Of a stretch of 64,000 nucleotides of DNA, positions 22,416-32,536 are shown in pieces. The DNA lies in the NCBI RefSeq assembly GCF_963678635.1, contig NW_026970604.1:69501-133500 (forward strand), read 5' to 3'. The notes under the pieces were generated by a model that was not told where the DNA came from, made no database searches, and worked only from the letters and a program-made list of their open reading frames with translations. Made by a program: the position numbers and the translations under genes. Position 1 is the first letter of the stretch. Every line of letters starts with the position of its first letter. This DNA comes from Symsagittifera roscoffensis (lineage: Eukaryota > Xenacoelomorpha > Acoela > Convolutidae).

Positions 22416-23394
22416 TTATTTCTTCATTTGTTTGTACTTGATTAATTTGTCTTTGATACTTCGGTATGTTACTTCTATATCGAGGTTGAGAATCGGGGTA
22501 ACGGTTATTATTCCTATGAGGTGACTGGGAATAATTTCTATATCTATTGTTATAACTTGAATTTCCATTTTGTGAATTATTTGTTGATCTGTTTTGGTAG
22601 TTGTCAATTGATCTTTGATAATTGGATCTATTATATGAATTATTCCGTGATCTGTTGTTTGGATAATTCTGATTTCGATTGTTTGAGTAACTTCTATTCC
22701 TATTGTTTGAATAGTTTCTATTTCTATTGTACGATGAGTTTCGTGATCTATTGTTGGAATAGTGTTTATTCCTAGAGTTTGAATGGGAACTGGATGCAGA
22801 AACAAATTCTGTTGAGTTTGAGTTTGATCGTGAATAGTTGTTTCGACTATTCGATCGAGTATATCTATTTTGTGAGAATTTTTGAGAATTTCTTTGTTCG
22901 GGTGATCTACCTCTATAACCAGTTATATGGTGACTGATTTCTAGAATTGGGGTTGCTTGGAAGTGGTTTTCCAGAGCTATTATTGCTGTGTATATTCTTG
23001 TTTGGTAGGTTTTGATCTTTTTTCATGTATTGATAAAATGACTTACTTGGCTCTTTTTGCTTAGGAGGTTTATTCTGATTGTCTTGCTGTTTTTGTCTAC
23101 ATTCGGAAATACTATGTCCGTATCGTCGGCAATAATAACACTATTTTTTGAAAGATGGTTAGCTTTTATAATTTGGGTTCTTTTCATAGATGTTTAGAAT
23201 TTCAGTGATTTTTTCAGATAGATATATATCTGATTCTTTATTTGTGTTGTATTTGTTTCAATGCGGTTAACATACTGTAATTTTAAATTCTCGGTTTCTT
23301 CAAGTTTCATTGTGATTTCTGCTTGTTCTAGTTCATCAACTAGTTTTCTGAAATCAAAATCTGGTTCGCGAATTGAGGAAGGATGAGATGCTCT
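22416..23394 (-). pseudogene. Gag nucleocapsid region, copy B
   Basis: The same CCHC knuckle (23,140-23,099) and Asn/Arg/Ser/Tyr-rich repeat tract as copy A, with stops at matching positions and additional small deletions (for example near 22,925 and 23,240). Confidence 0.75.
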
Positions 23395-26300
23395 TTACTT
23401 TATAGCGATTTTTCTTAATTGTGGTGTTAAGGTCATCATTAAAAGTTCTGTCATTTTTGTATTTTTATAATCATGTGTATTAAGTGAATATGTCTTTCGA
23501 ACTATTGTTTCGATTCTAACTGCTAATTGCTTAATTGTTTCATTCGGTAATCTGCGAATTTCATTGCATAAAACTCTTTGATGTTGTTTATTTCTTTCAG
23601 AATCAAACATTTTTGAAAATTCTTGTGTGAATCTTTTCCAATTTGATTTTATGTCAATAGGTAGTACTGAAAACCATTTTTGGGCTGCGCCATCTAATGT
23701 TGTTTGTATTAACGCTGTGCGTCTATGTATCCAATTTCGATGGAGTGGTGTATTTATTGGTTCAGGTCCTATATTCAAAATCAAATTTGCTGTGACTGCA
23801 TTTAGGTAATCTTCTACTGAGTATTCAGGGTCTGTTCCTGTGAAAACCATCAATGGTTTATTAGATGTTATTGACGATCCTCCCATGAGATATGGATTCA
23901 TCGTCATTTGCAGTGACTCTGCGGCGTTTGGTATTTGCGAGAAAATTTTCAGTTGATTTTTTGTGATTTCATGTTGTTGTAGATAATATGGTAATGGTAT
24001 CTTATTCTGCATTTGAGTTGGTTGATAGGAATGCATAGTCATTGGATTTTGTGGTTGTATAGGTTGAAAGGATTGTGTATTAATTGAGTTTGGCAAAAGT
24101 ATTGGTTGCTGATTTTGTATATCTGTTGAATTTTGTGGATAAATTTTCATATTTTGAGATGATTGAGGTTGTCGCGGTCTTTGTGTGCGATATTCCTGTG
24201 TATATGGTGCAAAAATATCTGGTTGAAAATAATCATTATCATCAGATGATAGATAATTTGTATAATAAGGTGTTTTTTTTTTTCTATTTTGTTGAAAAAA
24301 TGGATAATTTTCACTATGATCCTGTAGGGTGTGAATTATTTTGGAAATTTACTGAGGTGGTTGATGTAATTGGATTATCCCAATATTGAGAACATATGTG
24401 ATTGTTATTTTTTCGTGGAGGGTAATTTGTTCTTGATGAGTGTGGGTAATTATAGTTCTGCAAAATTACTTCTTGTGAACGTTTGTCGTGGTTTTGATGG
24501 TTTTGTCATTGGTCTATATGTTTGGTAATCCATATGTGAATATTTAGGAGCAACCAAGGGTTTTACGGTTGATTGCAAGGTTACTTGTGGTATTGCTGTA
24601 TTTCTATTTTTGGGTGTTGTAAGATTTGGATGTATCGGTGAGAAACTTTGTTGTGTAGTTGTTATTGTTGAATATTCTACTGAGTATTCAGGGTCTGTTC
24701 CTGTGAAAACCATCAATGGTTTATTAGATGTTATTGACGATCCTCCCATGAGATATGGATTCATCGTCATTTGCAGTGACTCTGCGGCGTTTGGTATTTG
24801 CGAGAAAATTTTCAGTTGATTTTTTGTGATTTCATGTTGTTGTTGATAATATGGTAATGGTATCTCATTCTGCATTTGAGTTGGTTGATAGGAATGCATA
24901 GTCATTGGATTTTGTGGTTGTATAGGTTGAAAGGATTGTGTATTGATTGAGTTTGGCAAAAGTATTGGTTGCTGATTTTGTATATCTGTTGAATTTTGTG
25001 GATAAATTTTCATATTTTGAGATGATTGAGGTTGTCGCGGTCTTTGTGTGCGATATTCCTGTGTATATGGTGCAAAAATATCTGGTTGAAAATAATCATT
25101 ATCATCAGATGATAGATAATTTGTATAATAAGGTGTTTGTTTTTTTTTTCTTTTTTGTTGAAAAAATGGATAATTTTCACTATGATCCTGTAGGGTGTGA
25201 ATTATTTTGGAAATTTACTGAGGTGGTTGATGTAATTAGATTATCCCAATATTGAGAACATATGTGATTGTTATTTTTTCGTGGAGGGTAATTTGTTCTT
25301 GATGAGTGTGGGTAATTATAGTTCTGCAAAATTACTTCTTGTGAACGTTTGTCGTGGTTTTGATGGTTTTGTCATTGGTCTATATGTTTGGTAATCCATA
25401 TGTGAATATTTAGGAGCAACCAAGGGTTTTACGGTTGATTGCAAGGTTACTTGTGGTATTGCTGTATTTCTATTTTTGGGTGTTGTAAGATTTGGATGTA
25501 TCGGTGAGAAACTTTGTTGTGTAGTTGTTATTGTTGTGTGAACTATTTCTTCATTGATAACGCGTGGTGGCATTTGAATATCCTGTTGTGTGAGGTTTCT
25601 ATTTTCATTTAGGTTTTCATGATTTATTACTGTTGAGTTTAAACTAATTTGCGTGTCGGGTAAAAATGAATTATAATTTAAAGGTGTTGCATCAGTTGTT
25701 AATGATATTATTTTTACATAATCTGGGTGAAGAGATATTGTATCTATTGCTTGACTTGAGATGTCGACTGGGATGTCTAGAAACAATGGGTGAGACGATT
25801 CAGGGTCCCAAACGTAATCTGGTTGTTCTGCAATGACAGTCTCGTCATTGTTACTTTGAGATCTAAAGTTTTTTCTTGCTTGGCTAATTAAATCTATATT
25901 ATGTGTAAAATAGTCAATTATAAACCATGCTAGTATTTTTTGTAGATCATGTATAGTATTTTGTGAAACATCATTACTGGTAAAATTTTCACGAATTGCG
26001 TTTAAAAATGTGGAAAATGCGGCGATTTCGTTTCTAACTTTTGTATGTTTTGTTGTTTGGACTGGTGATGTACTATGAGCTTCTGTTCTCTCTAAAATAG
26101 TTAAATAAGTATATATTATTGCGAAAACTTTATTTGTGAATATTGAGTTTGCTCTTTGTGATATTGTATGCTTTTGATATAGTCTGTGAATACATTTGAA
26201 AATTCTAAATCAAGATCGTCTGTTTGAATAACATATTTATTATATGATGTTCTTGGTGTACTGATTTCTATGGTGGAGATTCCGTATTGTTGTGTTAGTT

Positions 26301-26507
26301 TACATATGTCTTTGAGATAATGTTCTATAATTTGTCTTTTGATTTTTATACTGGGAATTCAGTTTTGCATGGGCTGATTCCTGGTTCAAACTAATTTATC
26401 AGTAAATTTTTGCAAAATTTTGTCTGTCCTCTATCATTTAGTGAACTTATAATAAAGGGGAAAACTGTTGCTTCATCTGGGCTTTCGTCACTTTGAGTGT
26501 TGCTCAT
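23395..26507 (-). pseudogene. Gag, copy B, with internal 860-bp duplication
   Basis: Capsid-like region 24,150-23,395 (GTDPEYSVEDYLNAV, ALIQTTLDGAAQKWF) preceded by the Pro/Gln/Asn-rich part. Segment 23,812-24,670 is repeated as 24,675-25,536 in direct orientation, so the MKIYPQNSTDIQNQQPIL region occurs twice and the reading frame passes from capsid back to an earlier part of Gag. The ATG (26,507-26,505) overlaps ORF1. The TAG near 26,394 is shared with copy A. Confidence 0.75.
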
Positions 26508-26949
26508 TTTTTCGTTTGATAACTGTTAATATATAATTATTAATATGTCTAATTGGTTGGTTCCAATTGTATAGATGTACTGGTTTGTGTTTATATTTCT
26601 TTTTTATTCTGTTTTTTCCTTTTTTCGATGAAATTGAATTTGTTTCTGAATCGGAAAAGTATACTGGATCCTGGATTGGATAAGTTTTTCTTATTGAGTT
26701 TTCTACTTTATATAGTGCATCGAGACTACTGACTTCTGATTCGGAGAATGCGTTTCTATATTTTGAAAATCTTTTTCGTGTTATTTGTCTTTGTTTACTT
26801 AGAATTTTTCTTTTTAGTGTTTGTGGTTTTGTGTGAATGTACTCAACTGTTTGTGTATGCGGGGTTTTAACAAGATCGTATTTTTGGTTTTCTATTTCAC
26901 AGTTGTGTATGACGATTGTTTGTTTATTTCCTAGGTTTTTTAATGACAT
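26488..26949 (-). CDS. ORF1 of the retroelement, copy B (153 aa, basic)
   Basis: Differs from copy A at only two residues seen (VKTPHTQ for VITPHTQ; KVENSIRK for KVEDSIRK). Open throughout. First ORF downstream of the full leader, overlapping the Gag ATG by 20 bases on a different frame. Highly basic with an acidic serine patch in the middle, fitting an RNA- or DNA-binding role, which is inference only. Confidence 0.7.
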   Translation of the reverse strand: MSLKNLGNKQTIVIHNCEIENQKYDLVKTPHTQTVEYIHTKPQTLKRKILSKQRQITRKRFSKYRNAFSESEVSSLDALYKVENSIRKTYPIQDPVYFSDSETNSISSKKGKNRIKKKYKHKPVHLYNWNQPIRHINNYILTVIKRKNEQHSK

Positions 26950-28189
26950 AAGGTTTAGGATGATGGATGCAAGTTTGTTTTTAGTGATTTTTATTGCCTA
27001 GACTGTTAGTCCTTACGATTTTTCGGTTAGCTTAACCTGGGTCTTTTTGTTCAGAGTTGGAGAGAAAAGTATATCAATTCCGAAGAATGATTTTTACTTT
27101 CTCGTGACTAGTATAAGCTAAGGTGCTAACTTACTTAACCTTACTTAGGGGTAGTGATTGTGTTCAAGGGTTGGAGAATAGTAAATCGATCCACAAGGTT
27201 CAGGTATAATTAGAACGCAAGTAGCTCGTTAGATACTATTTTAAACTTACTAAGTTTAAGATTTATCCTGGGTCGTATAGGAGGAGGGGTCAAGTGAAGG
27301 ATGATTAACCGAAGTTCTTCACTGTCTAGCTTAATTTGAATGGGTAGTATTTTTAAAAATTTCTATTAGTCCTGGGTCTTTTGAAAAGGTTGGGTAGCGA
27401 ATCGACGTTTGAGGTCGTTAGACACTTTCTAAGTGGGTGGGGGAGAACAAATTGTTCCTTTTGATCCAAGGATGAGCCTTGATGATCAGAATTAAGATTA
27501 TAAAATAGAAAATTAAATTAGATCCAAGGAAAGCCTTGATGATCTGGTTTAAGATTAAATAAATTTAAGTTTAAAGAATATAAAATTTAAGGTTTGAAAT
27601 AACAATTTGTGAATGTTAGTTTCGATGATATTAGGTGATTTATGATTGCTGTTATGTTTAGGTGATGACGCTGGAACAACAAGATGATTTATATTTACTA
27701 ACAATTTATTGTCATGCTACTAATTTTTGTTTTTATTTTGAATAAACTTTTTTTTCAAATATATTTTATATAGTACTGCAGAAGAAGGAACGATTTGAGA
27801 TGTTTTTATCAATCGTTATTGAACAATAATAAACTTATTTGGCGCCTGAAATATTCATTGAAGACTTTCTTCAAGGAATTTATGTTTGCAAATGAAAATC
27901 TAAATTCATTGCTAATAAAATTCTAAATATAAAAGATTGTGCTGGATTTTGCCGTACGACCACGAAACTAAATGGTAAGTTTCTATGTAGTCGTATGTCG
28001 TCTCTTGTCCGAGGTCTTTTTCCAATACCGGGTAGTTCTCGTATTGTACGGAATAGCGGCTCTGATCTATTGAGTCGTAGAGACCATTCAATTAATTTAT
28101 TGTCGTGTAACATTTTGAAAATGTTTTGTCTATTTCTAATCTATTTTTGGTTAATTCTAAGCTAATTTGTTTTTTAAAGTCTTGTTTCG
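26950..28189 (-). other. Long leader of the retroelement (copy B)
   Basis: About 1.24 kb between primer-binding site and ORF1. It contains repeated hairpins of the form CAAGG-N4-5-CCTTG (about 27,465-27,480 and 27,525-27,540) inside GATCCAAGG...TTGATGATC units. Leader sequence is conserved in the diverged copy at 47,030-48,231. A small sense ORF (28,113-27,880, 77 aa) starts soon after the primer-binding site. Long structured leaders in retroelements carry packaging or internal translation signals; none is proven here. Confidence 0.7.
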
Positions 28190-28207
28190 AGACTTATGGT
28201 CGCACCA
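28190..28207 (-). promoter_or_regulatory. Putative primer-binding site
   Basis: Two bases inside the 5' LTR the minus strand reads TGGTGCGACCATAAGTCT. TGG is complementary to the universal tRNA 3' CCA, and position and spacing fit a (-) strand primer site. The tRNA species is not identified. Confidence 0.6.
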
Positions 28208-28209
28208 GA

Positions 28210-28617
28210 AGAGTTATGTCTGATGGGTATAACTCAGAGTAATTTCGGATAGGGTACACCGTCTGCTCGTCACGCTATCTTATTTTCGGCCGGATAGATT
28301 CGTGCAACTTCTTAGTCTAATACCGATCCTAATCTTACTCTTATATCTACCAGTCTAAGGGTGTTTAACTAGTCTCTGCTAGGCTCAATAGATCTAGAGT
28401 ATACTGGTTTTATTGCGGCTGCTGAAGTTCTCGACGAGAGGCAACTAATTTCTAAGTTAAATTCAAATCTCTCTGGTGCTGAAATTACAAGTAATTTCAG
28501 CACTTAAACATAAGTGGTTGTTAGTTAGATGGATTATGATTGGTTAATATTAAATATTTTACAGTGATAAAATATCTAATTTATGAAATAGTAAAATGTA
28601 GTTTAGATCAGGTTCCA
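28210..28617 (-). repeat. 5' LTR of the large retroelement
   Basis: The minus strand starts TGGAACCTGATC and aligns to the 3' LTR throughout. The end nearest the primer site has lost the terminal CA (reads ...TAACTCT). The outer flank is CTAT (28,618-28,621), equal to the base quartet outside the 3' LTR. Confidence 0.9.
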
Positions 28618-28621
28618 CTAT

Positions 28622-29040
28622 TTTAACTTAATAAAGTCAAAAAGAGGTTCTTAAATGTTATTTGAGCTGCAGCTCTCCATGTATTTGTGCAAAACTCTTT
28701 TATTTTGTATGTGAAAAAGTTTTTGTGTTCCTTGTACTGCAACCGACTATTTCTGTTTTTTTTTTAACTTTGATCTGAACATTACATGAACATTTTTACC
28801 GGCATGACAGCAATCTGATGGCTTTGGGCTGATGCGACCCTCTGTGATGAAATATCGGCTGCAGTTCCAAAGCTGAATTTGTTTCGGTCATCTGAAAGTT
28901 TAAAAAAAATCAATACAAGTCTAAGTAGGATTCGAAAGTGATATTCACTTTTTCTCACTAATTTTTACTATAACATATTAGAGTGATAATTGGCTAACAG
29001 TATTTGAATGGAGAAGCAAAGTTTGGACTTTTTAGCTCAC
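28622..29040. other. Intron-like sequence between retroelement and ARID3 exon
   Basis: AT-rich, no ORF of note. Probably intron of the ARID3 gene, downstream of the exon ending at 29,041. Confidence 0.5.
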
Positions 29041-29309
29041 CACTTGTGGTTATATTTTTGGCGGTCTGTAACATCCCATGTTGAATAGACTGAAAGCCCA
29101 TTGGGTGCACACCTGGCATCCCCTGAAACCCAAAAACTCCAGGATGTAAGGGCATTCCAAATGCACCCCCCGGGTTCAGAATGGGAAAGGACAGAGGGCT
29201 CTGGATGCTGCGGGAGTCCCGACGATTTCCAGCAATTGCGGAGTATAGCATCTCCATCGTACTTAGATTGTGTTTTTCGCATTCGTATGGATAGAGATAC
29301 TTCATATAC
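29041..29309 (-). CDS. ARID3/dead ringer exon (end of ARID domain)
   Basis: The minus strand has an acceptor TTATTTTCCAG ending at 29,310 and a strong donor GTGAGC at 29,040. The encoded peptide starts YMKYLYPYECEKHNLSTMEM and continues AIAGNRRDSRS, the signature at the end of the extended ARID domain of ARID3/dead ringer proteins. The rest is Gly/Pro/Met-rich (PGGAFGMPLHPGVFGFQGMP). The first base completes a codon split after two bases, matching the end of the upstream exon at 35,930. ARID3 proteins are nuclear AT-rich DNA-binding transcription factors. Confidence 0.9.
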
Positions 29310-30809
29310 CTGGAAAATAAACAATATTAGACCTTTATTTAGTGATATAAACCCCAATCATTAGTCGTTTTTTAAAGAGTTTGTCAAATTTGAGATTGAA
29401 TTAATGCAGAGATATTCTTTTGTTTTAACCCACCGGGGGTCGGGTGAAGACAATACGTTCAGGTGATGTCTTTGTTTTTTTATTATTTGGGGTAAAATAT
29501 TTTTTAACCCAATTGGGGTGTTTTTCTTTTTTTCCTTTATTCTATAAAAATCCCCTGAATACTTCTGAGTTTAATCTATGAAGTGTACATTTTTTCCAAT
29601 TATGGGTCTTTTTTTCAAAGTTTTACAAGTATCTCCCAACTGATAATGAATTACTTTTGAAATAAAAAAGCCCCATTTAATAATTATTTTCTCCAAATGG
29701 GAATTTCAAGCTATCTTTTTAATAGCAAAGCCGTAATTTTTTGATACGATGAGTTTAATTACATTGATTTTTGGGTGACGTTTTTTCAACTAATTCTTCA
29801 ACTCGAGCTAATATAACTTTGTTAAATGCTTGGAGAGTTCTAGTTAAAACAACTGTTTTTCTAATGATCTATTAGAATGACTTCTATTACATAAAATCGT
29901 CGAACTTGAACGAAGTTTAATTGGACACAGACCAACTTTAATCATTCCCAATAAAGTAAATGATTTGCAAATCAAATTTCCGAAAACTTTCACCGTAATT
30001 GACTTATGGGAAATGATGTTATTTTGGACCTTTATTTTTTCAGAAACAAAGAAAACTCTTAGGATTTTAGCAATTGTTGGGCTATAAAACGAAGTGGAAT
30101 TAGGGGCGTCAAAAGAATTCAACAAGTGGCCAAAAAATGGCATGTTTGGCCCGTCTTCATTTTAGATACGTCGGTTTTGGGATACCCCAGAAAATCAATT
30201 GGATCGACCTCTATGCTCGCTCAATCTCCGTAAGTTGATAAGAACTATGAAGCCGAAAAAACTAAATACCTCCCATTTTATTTAAATTAAATCAGAAAAC
30301 TTGTTACTAAATTGAGGCACAGTTTGATTGGATAAAAAGGTGCCTCAAAAATTTGCAGCCTGTTAGCTAACCAAATTCCGAACGTTTTCAAGAGATTTGA
30401 TTGGCTAAAACTTTTCATTGAATTAATTAACAAAAAAAGCCCGACTGCTACAGGGATTCGCCACCCTCACCAACCATCTCTTTGGACCCCCTCACCAAGT
30501 CTCTCTTTGGAAATTTTTATGATATCCATTTTCGGCCACAGACCTAAAACAACTTTTCAATATATACTAATTTTAAAAGGCAGCACCAGCACTCGCTGAA
30601 AAACGCAATTTTTTAATCAAAATTTCTCAAAAATTCACAAAACGGCAATTTTGGCTTATTTTTAATTATTTGTCACCAACCCCCCTATACCCCCCCCCCC
30701 CCGAGAAAACCCTAGATCCGCCCGTGCATTGTCATTATAATTTAGGTTGGGGGCCCGAAATAGTTTTTTTGCCGGGGCATGGTGGGTGAATGTGGGCAGG
30801 GGGCGGGGT
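29310..30809. other. Intron of the ARID3 gene, 5' of the SINE copy
   Basis: AT-rich non-coding sequence. Contains a poly-C/GGGG stretch near 30,685-30,700. No exon or transposon ORF recognised. Confidence 0.6.
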
Positions 30810-31400
30810 AATTGGGCGGAGGGGAAAGAAGAATGATGGGACTAAGTGTGTGGGCGAGATGGTAGAGAAATGGGGTACCACAAATGAAAAAAACAATGTT
30901 TTTCAAGTAAGTTTGTGGGATCTCTCCCCCTCCCCCCAAACCCCCCTATTAAAGAATTGTGGGGGTGGGGGATTGTTAAGTAGATTGAAAATTTCGGCTA
31001 TCCGGTAACGAATTTATTTTTCGGCTATCCGGGAACAAAATTGTTTTTCGCCTATCCGGGAACGAATTTAATTTCCGGCTATCCGGGAACGAATTTATTT
31101 TTCGGCTATCCGGAAATTCGGTTCCGTGACACGCCACCCAATAAACAGCTCCAATAAACAAATTGGCGCAAGCTAGCCAAAAGAACAGGTCGGTAATTTC
31201 CTCTAGTTAAATTGCGCTTTTTAGCGGTCAGCCTTAATCAAGGCTGAACCGAATTAGAACCAAAAAACAGTAAAAAACGGTCAAATGGGGCTATAGCCCC
31301 TCGGGTCTACATGTTTTAAGGTCTGCGTATGTGGGGGGACTTGAACCCGTTTGCTCGGTGTGAAAGATTTGTCCTTGGCCGCTCGGCCAACTGTGCTTCT
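30810..31400 (-). repeat. tRNA-derived SINE, copy 2, with internal VNTR
   Basis: The minus-strand head has an A box (TTGGCCGAGCGG, complement of 31,379-31,390) and B box (GGGTTCAAGTCCC, 31,336-31,348). The body shares segments with copies at 1,711 and 35,108. A 27-bp tandem repeat, TTTCGGCTATCCGGGAACGA-like, occurs about 4.7 times at 30,993-31,120. A GGGGCTATAGCCCC palindrome lies at 31,287-31,300. Long for a SINE, so it may be composite. Confidence 0.75.
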
Positions 31401-31445
31401 GGTTGTTACATTTTGGTCCAATCATATTCAAGTTTGTGTTTGGTT

Positions 31446-31690
31446 TACATGGGGTCTAGGACAACAAGCCGACGGGACTTCAAGCCGAACAGACTTCAGG
31501 CCAAAACTAAAACTTTACATACACCTCAGATCACTATTTTTTATCGGTAAAACGTTGCTTTCAAAAATTTTAGACAAGTTTAGACCAGAATAAGCGTTAT
31601 TCATGGCAATAAATCCTTTAGGGTTGAAATCCGTTAATAATATTAGCCGGTTTTTGAAATGCATAAATTATAAATGACAACGAAAAGGCA
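31446..31690. repeat. MITE-like repeat, truncated copy
   Basis: Matches the left part of the repeat at 41,490-41,945 (ACTTCAAGCCGAA, ACTTCAGGCC, GTAAAACGTTGCTTT, AAGCGTTATTCATG, GCCGGTTTTTGAAA in the same order). The right terminal inverted repeat is missing here. Confidence 0.7.
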
Positions 31691-32321
31691 AGCGACCGAA
31701 CCGAAGGAGGGTAACCCGGGAACAGACATTGAAGGAGAGAGACAAGGGGCGTTTATTGGGGGACAGCAGCAAACGGAGACGAAAACAATTCGACCGAGCG
31801 ATTACGAGACGGCAACGGAGTACACTATTGCACGAGAGGCGGAGATCTAAACGATCCGGAGGATGGACGGCACAAGGGAAGAGAACCAAAAGGAGACGGA
31901 GCGCGACGGATCGGAAATTCCAAAAACCGAAAGCAAAAAGCGGGGCAGAAAACAGTGGCTTTTTTTGTATTCGAGTCAAGATTCGGCAAGTTTGTTAGAC
32001 GAGACCAGCTCAAGACGTTCGGGAAGGAAACGTACGGCAGTTACTTAAATGGGGGCAGTCATGATTGACAATATCCAAAAAGCGGAAAAACCAGGGAGGA
32101 AATAGGAAAGAGGGAAATCATGAAAAGAGTAAAACTTTGAAACATTCTAAAGTCTAGGGAGAGGGTATGCCGTGAAGCGGCAAAAACTCAAATGTTTAAG
32201 TTTAAATGTTGCTTCAGATAGTAACCAAACTCGAGCTAAAACTCGTTTTTAAATTTTCATTTACACAACAGCGGTTCATTGAGTATTTAAATTAAGTGAT
32301 CATTTCTTACCAGAAGGGGAA

Positions 32322-32536
32322 TGTCAGAGTATCTAAATTAGTTCATCATTTGAGTCCAGTTTCACTCTAGTTTTTGCGACTTAGTTTTTCTATCTTTCTG
32401 GTTCTAACTGGAATTTAACCTTCGGGGTTGTCTGTCAACTTTGGTTGACCGACATTTCATTGTCTCCGACTAACTTCTTACTTTACAGTTCCTAAATCTT
32501 ACGGATTAATTTATCTATCGAAACCGTCTTTTTTCA
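32322..32536 (+). repeat. LTR of a Ty3/gypsy element
   Basis: Starts TGTCAGAG right after the purine tract AGAAGGGGAA and ends TTTTTTCA right before a primer-site-like TGGCGCAGCC. This PPT-LTR-PBS layout implies element sequence on both sides. No second LTR copy was found in the window. Confidence 0.55.

Larger units (their letters stand above)
3982..28617 (-). mobile_element. Giant Ty3/gypsy-type LTR retroelement with envelope-like and accessory ORFs
   Basis: Read on the minus strand the element starts with the LTR at 28,617-28,210 and ends with the LTR at 4,392-3,982. CTAT occurs immediately outside both ends (28,618-28,621 and 3,978-3,981), the 4-bp duplication expected for this integrase class. 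Domain order is gag, zinc knuckle, DSG protease, RT (YLDD), RNase H, DDE integrase, placing it in Ty3/gypsy. Integrase is followed by an accessory ORF, a glycoprotein-like region and another accessory ORF. Length is inflated by a tandem internal duplication of about 7.1 kb; without it the element would be about 17.5 kb, still very long. Most ORFs carry stops or frameshifts, so this copy is probably defective. Confidence 0.9.

Noticed and set aside
27838-27856. TTGGCGCCTGAAAT on the plus strand as a retroviral primer-binding site
   Set aside because: It is on the opposite strand to the element and lies inside its leader; the better-placed site is at 28,190-28,207.
30993-31120. CRISPR array (27-bp repeats)
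   Set aside because: The units are contiguous without unique spacers, lie in a SINE of a eukaryote, and vary in sequence as a minisatellite does.
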